A stretch of 64,000 nucleotides of DNA from Lineus longissimus (Eukaryota; Nemertea; Pilidiophora; Heteronemertea; Lineidae): assembly GCF_910592395.1 (NCBI RefSeq), contig NC_088321.1, positions 8,806,001-8,870,000 on the forward strand, in the 5' to 3' direction. Under the pieces are notes generated by a model that was not told the DNA's origin, did not search any database, and saw only the letters and a list, made by a program, of their open reading frames with translations. Shown piece after piece: positions 59,350-64,000 of the stretch; positions within the stretch are counted from its first letter, which is position 1, and every line of letters starts with the position of its first letter. Position numbers and translations under genes: made by a program.

Positions 59350-62300
59350 ATGACCTATGGTCAAACTGAGACTGCAATTTTGAGATTCTGCGATGATATG
59401 TTGTCATTCGATAGCGATATTACACTACTGGCGATGAAAGTTGGTCGGCGATGGCGGTCGCCGCGACCAATCATGCACATTTTGGTTATGCAGAGTCGAG
59501 ATGATCAATTGGACAAACTGAGACTGCAATTTTGAGATTCTGCGATGATCAGTTGTCATTAGACTAGCAGTATTACGCTACTGGCGATGAAAGTTGGTCG
59601 GTGTTGGCGCTCGTCACGACCGATCACGCTCACTTTGGTTATACAGAGTTGAGATGAATGATTGGACAAACCGAGACCGCAATTTCGATATTCTGCAATG
59701 ATAAGTTGTCATTAGATAGTGATATTACACTACTGGCGATGAAAGTCGGTCAGCGATGGCGCTCGTCGCGACCAATCACGCTCATTTTGGTTATGCAGAG
59801 TCGAGATGCTCAATTGGACAAACTGAGACCGCAATTTTGAGATTCTGCGATGATTAGTTGACATTAGAGTAGCGATATTACACTACTGGCGATGAAAGTT
59901 GGTCAGCGATGGCGCTCATCGCGTCCAATGACGCTCACTTTGGTTATACAGAGTCGAGATGACCGATTGGACAAATTGAGACCACAATTTCGATATTCTG
60001 CGATGATAAGTTGTCATTCGATAGCGATATTACACTGATGGCGATGAAAGTCAATCGGAGATGGTGCTCGTCGCGACCAATCACGCTCACTTTGGTTATA
60101 CAGAGTCGAGATGACCTATGGTCAAACTGAGACTGCAATTTTGAGATTCAGCGATGATAAGTTGTCATTCGATAGCGATATTACACTACTGGCGATGAAA
60201 GTTGGTCGGCGATGGCGCTCGTCGCGACCAATCATGCACATTTTGGTTATGCAGAGTCGAGATGATCAATTGGACAAACTGAGACTGCAATTTTGAGATT
60301 CTGCGATGATCAGTTGTCATTAGACTAGCAGTATTACGCTACTGGCGATGAAAGTTGGTCGGTGTTGGCGCTCGTCGCGACCGATCACGCTCACTTTGGT
60401 TATACAGAGTTGAGATGAACGATTGGACAAACTGAGACCGCAATTTCGATATTCTGCAATGATAAGTTGTCATTAGATAGTGATATTACACTACTGGCAA
60501 TGAAAGTCGGTCAGCGATGGCGCTCGTCGCGACCAATCACGCTCATTTTGGTTATGCAGAGTCGAGATGCTCAATTGGACAAACTGAGACCGCAATTTTG
60601 AGATTCTGCGATGATTAGTTGACATTAGACGAGCGATATTACACTACTGGCGATGAAAGTCGGTCAGCGATGGCGCTCATCGCGTCCAATCACGCTCACT
60701 TTGGTTATACAGAGTCGAGATGACCGATTGGACAAATTGAGACCACAATTTCGATATTCTGCGATGATAAGTTGTCATTCGATAGCGATATTACACTGAT
60801 GGCGATGAAAGTCAATCGGCGATGGTGCTCGTCGCGACCAATCACGCTCTCTTTGGTTTTACAGAGTCGAGATGACCTATGGTCAAACTGAGACTGCAAT
60901 TTTGAGATTCAGCGATGATAAGTTGTCATTCGATAGCGATATTACACTACTGGCGATGAAAGTTGGTCGGCGATGGCGCTCGTCGCGACCAATCACGCAC
61001 ATTTTGGTTATGCAGAGTCGAGATGATCAATTGGACAAACTGAGACTGCAATTTTGAGATTCTGCGATGATCAGTTGTCATTAGACTAGCAGTATTTCGC
61101 TACTGGCGATGAAAGTCGGTCGGTGTTGGCGCTCGTCGCGACCGATCACGCTCATTTTGGTTATACAGAGTTGAGATGAACGATTGGACAAACTGAGACC
61201 GCAATTTCGATATTCTGCAATGATAAGTTGTCATCAGATAGTGATATTACACTACTGGCGATGAAAGTCGGTCGGCGATGGCGCTCGTCGCGACCAATCA
61301 CGCTCATTTTGGTTATGCAGAGTCGAGATGCTTGATTGGACAAACTGAGACCGCAATTTTGAGATTCTGCGATGATCAGTTGTCATTAGACTAGCAATAT
61401 TACGCTACTGGCGATGAAAGTTGGTCGGTGTTGGCGCTCGTCGCAAGCGATCACGCTCACTTTGGTTATACAGAGTTGAGATGAACGATTGGACCAACTG
61501 AGACCGCAATTTTGATATTCTGCAATGATAAGTTGTCATTAGATAGTGATATTACACTACTGGCGATGAAAGTCGGTCGGCGATGGCGCTCGTCGCGACC
61601 AATCACGCTCATTTTGGTTATGCAGAGTTGAGATGCTCAATTGGACAAACTAAGACCGCAATTTTGAGATTCTGCGATGATTAGTTGACATTAGACCAGC
61701 GATATTACACTACTGGCGATGAAAGTCGGTCAGCGATGGCGCTCATCGCGTCCAATCACGCTCACTTTAGTTATACAGACTCGAGATGACCGATTGGACA
61801 AATTGAGACCACAATTTCGATATTCTGCGATGATAAGTTGTCATTCGATAGCGATATTACCATACTGGCGATGAAAGTCGGTCGGCGATGGCGCTCGTCA
61901 CGACCAATCACGCTCACTTTGGTTATGCAGAGTCGAGATGACCTATGGTCAAACTGAGACTGCAATTTTGAGATTCTGCGATGATAAGTTGTCATTCGAT
62001 AGCGATATTACACTACTGGCGATGAAAGTTGGTCGGCGATGGCACTCGTCGCGACCAATCACGCACATTTTGGTTATGCAGAGTCGAGATGATCAATTGG
62101 ACAAACTGAGACCGCAATTTTGAGATTCTGCGATGATTAGTTGTCACTAGACTAGCAATATTACGCTATTGGCGATGAAAGTTGGTCGGTGTTGGCGCTC
62201 GTCGCGACCGATCACGCTCACTTTGGTTATACAGAGTTGAGATGACCGATTGGACAAACTGAGACCGCAATTTCGAGATTCTACGATGATAAGTTGTCAT

Positions 62301-64000
62301 TCGATAGCGATATTACACTACTGGCGATGAAAGTCGGTCGGCGATGGTGCTTGTCGCGACCAATCACGCACATTTTGGTTATGCAGAGTCGAGATGATCA
62401 ATTGGACAAACTGAGACTGCAATTTTGAGATTCTGCGATGATCAGTTGTCATTAGACTAGCAATATTACGTTACTGGCGATGAAAGTCGGTCGGCGATGG
62501 CGCTCGTCGCGACCGATCACGCTCACTTTGGTTATACAGAGTTGAGATGACCGATTGGACAAACTGAGACCGCAATTTCGAGATTCTGCGATGATAAGTT
62601 GTCATTCGATAGCGATATTACACTACTGGCGATGAAAGTCGGTCGGCGATGGCGCTTGTCGCGTTCAATCATGCTCATTTTGGTTATACAGAGTTGAGAT
62701 GACCGATTGGACAAACTGAGACCGCAATTTCGAGATTCTGCGATGATAAGTTGTCATTCGATAGCGATATTAAACTACTGGCGATGAAAGTCGGTCGGCG
62801 ATGGCGCTCGTCGTGTTCAATCACGCTCATTTTGGTTATACAGAGTCGAGATGACCGATTGGACAAATTGAGACAACAATTTCGATATTCTGCGATGATA
62901 AGTTGTCATTCGATAGCGATATTACACTACTGGCGATGAAAGTCGGTCGGCGATGGCGCTCGTCGCGTTCAATCACGCTCATTTTGGTTATACAGAGTCG
63001 GGATGACCGATTGAACAAATTGAGACAACAATTTCGATATTCTGCGATGATAAGTTGTCATTCGATAGTGATATTACACTGATGGCGATGAAAGTCAATC
63101 GGCGATGGTGCTCGTCGCGACCAATCACGCTCACTTTGGTTATGCAGAGTCGCTATGACCTATGGTCAAACTGAGACTGCAATTTTGAGATTCTGCGATG
63201 ATAAGTTGTCATTCGATAGCGATATTACACTACTGGCGATGAAAGTTGGTCGGCGATGGCGGTCGCCGCGACCAATCATGCACATTTTGGTTATGCAGAG
63301 TCGAGATGATCAATTGGACAAACTGAGACTGCAATTTTGAGATTCTGCGATGATCAGTTGTCATTAGACTAGCAGTATTACGCTACTGGCGATGAAAGTT
63401 GGTCGGTGTTGGCGCTCGTCGCGACCGATCACGCTCACTTTGGTTATACAGAGTTGAGATGAACGATTGGACAAACTGAGACCGCAATTTCGATATTCTG
63501 CAATGATAAGTTGTCATTAGATAGTGATATTACACTACTGGCGATGAAAGTCGGTCAGCGATGGCGCTCGTCGCGACCAATCACGCTCATTTTGGTTATG
63601 CAGAGTCGAGATGCTCAATTGGACAAACTGAGACCGCAATTTTGAGATTCTGCGATGATTAGTTGACATTAGACTAGCGATATTACACTACTGGCGATGA
63701 AAGTTGGTCAGCGATGGCGCTCATCGCGTCCAATGACGCTCACTTTGGTTATACAGAGTCGAGATGACCGATTGGACAAATTGAGACCACAATTTCGATA
63801 TTCTGCGATGATAAGTTGTCATTCGATAGCGATATTACACTGATGGCGATAAAAGTCAATCGGCGATGGTGCTCGTCGCGACCAATCACGCTCACTTTGG
63901 TTATACAGAGTCGAGATGACCTATGGTCAAACTGAGACTGCAATTTTGAGATTCAGCGATGATAAGTTGTCATTCGATAGCGATATTACACTACTGGCGA
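59350..64000. repeat. Long-range duplication, 3805-bp shift (25 monomers)
   Basis: 59350/63155 and 59944/63749 match at 3805 bp spacing, and 59944/60705 at 761 bp (5 monomers). The last copy is cut by the window edge. Confidence 0.75.

Larger units (their letters stand above)
38401..64000. repeat. 152-bp satellite DNA array (~168 monomers, runs off window)
   Basis: Head-to-tail tandem repeat from 38401 to the last base. A typical monomer contains GCGATGATAAGTTGTCATTC, ACTACTGGCGATGAAAGTCG, GGCGATGGCGCTCGTCGCG, ACCAATCACGCTCATTTTGG and TGAGACCGCAATTTCGAGAT. Most spacings are exactly 152 bp, with some 153-bp variants. Monomers vary by substitutions that fall into recurring subtypes (for example CTATGGTCAAACTGAG, GCTCAATTGGACAAACTGAG and AACGATTGGACAAACTGAG forms). 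Short 60-76-residue open frames appear in most monomers on both strands but carry no protein features. No other sequence interrupts the array here. Confidence 0.97.

Noticed and set aside
38551-63943. Dozens of 60-76-residue open frames in the tandem array, on both strands
   Set aside because: They repeat with the satellite period, lie on both strands in overlapping fashion, and have no protein-family features. They are by-products of the monomer sequence.
38401-64000. Array considered as a CRISPR or a tandem gene cluster
   Set aside because: The repeat is a contiguous 152-bp satellite with no unique spacers between repeats, in an animal genome, and no frame persists across monomers.

Overview
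The window is nuclear DNA of a multicellular animal, most likely a marine invertebrate (a lophotrochozoan such as a mollusc or brachiopod, or a basal deuterostome; I cannot narrow it further). The reasons are one intron-rich, highly conserved metazoan gene, abundant non-LTR, PIF/Harbinger, hAT and Helentron-like repeats, and a long satellite array. Nothing is bacterial or viral.

Layout. 1-10.6 kb is repeat-rich intergenic DNA: a hAT-like MITE (1739-2573), a degraded LINE tail (3063-3612), an inverted pair of GCGC/GATC-rich repeats, and two 'A-family' interspersed repeats, one split by a 5'-truncated LINE (7281-9103). 10.6-32.8 kb is one protein-coding gene on the + strand, ILF2/NF45 (interleukin enhancer-binding factor 2). 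Seven coding exons, all with GT-AG introns and consistent phases, join into a 392-residue DZF-domain protein. Its introns, especially introns 2 (7.6 kb) and 3 (10.3 kb), are full of nested repeats: Harbinger derivatives, three related families (A, B, C) with Helentron/HINE-like ends, a LINE tail, a tRNA-Ser-like SINE and minisatellites. 32.8-38.4 kb holds inverted-repeat elements, a second Harbinger derivative (35025-35731), a GAT/CAT-type microsatellite and the C-terminal catalytic half of a tyrosine recombinase (37948-38400, minus strand). From 38401 to the window end lies one uninterrupted array of a ~152-bp satellite (~168 monomers) with multi-kilobase higher-order duplications; its right edge is outside the window.

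Most noteworthy points: (1) families A, B and C share one layout (5' stem-loop, GTC-type microsatellite, body, 3' copy of the 5' stem, terminal GGCC hairpin, TTCATT end), and the 5' stem and 3' end change together from family to family. (2) The ~300-bp units inside A and B repeatedly carry a CTCF-like core and a nuclear-receptor DR3 element (AGGTCA-CAG-AGGTCA), so they could seed regulatory sites inside and upstream of ILF2. (3) A putative two-exon small gene (60-77 residues) lies inside the C-family element. (4) Four Harbinger-type elements retain different fragments of their SANT/MADF or transposase genes. (5) The tyrosine-recombinase reading frame runs directly out of the satellite array.

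ILF2 is the only gene I regard as certainly functional; the other coding traces are transposon remnants or unconfirmed.
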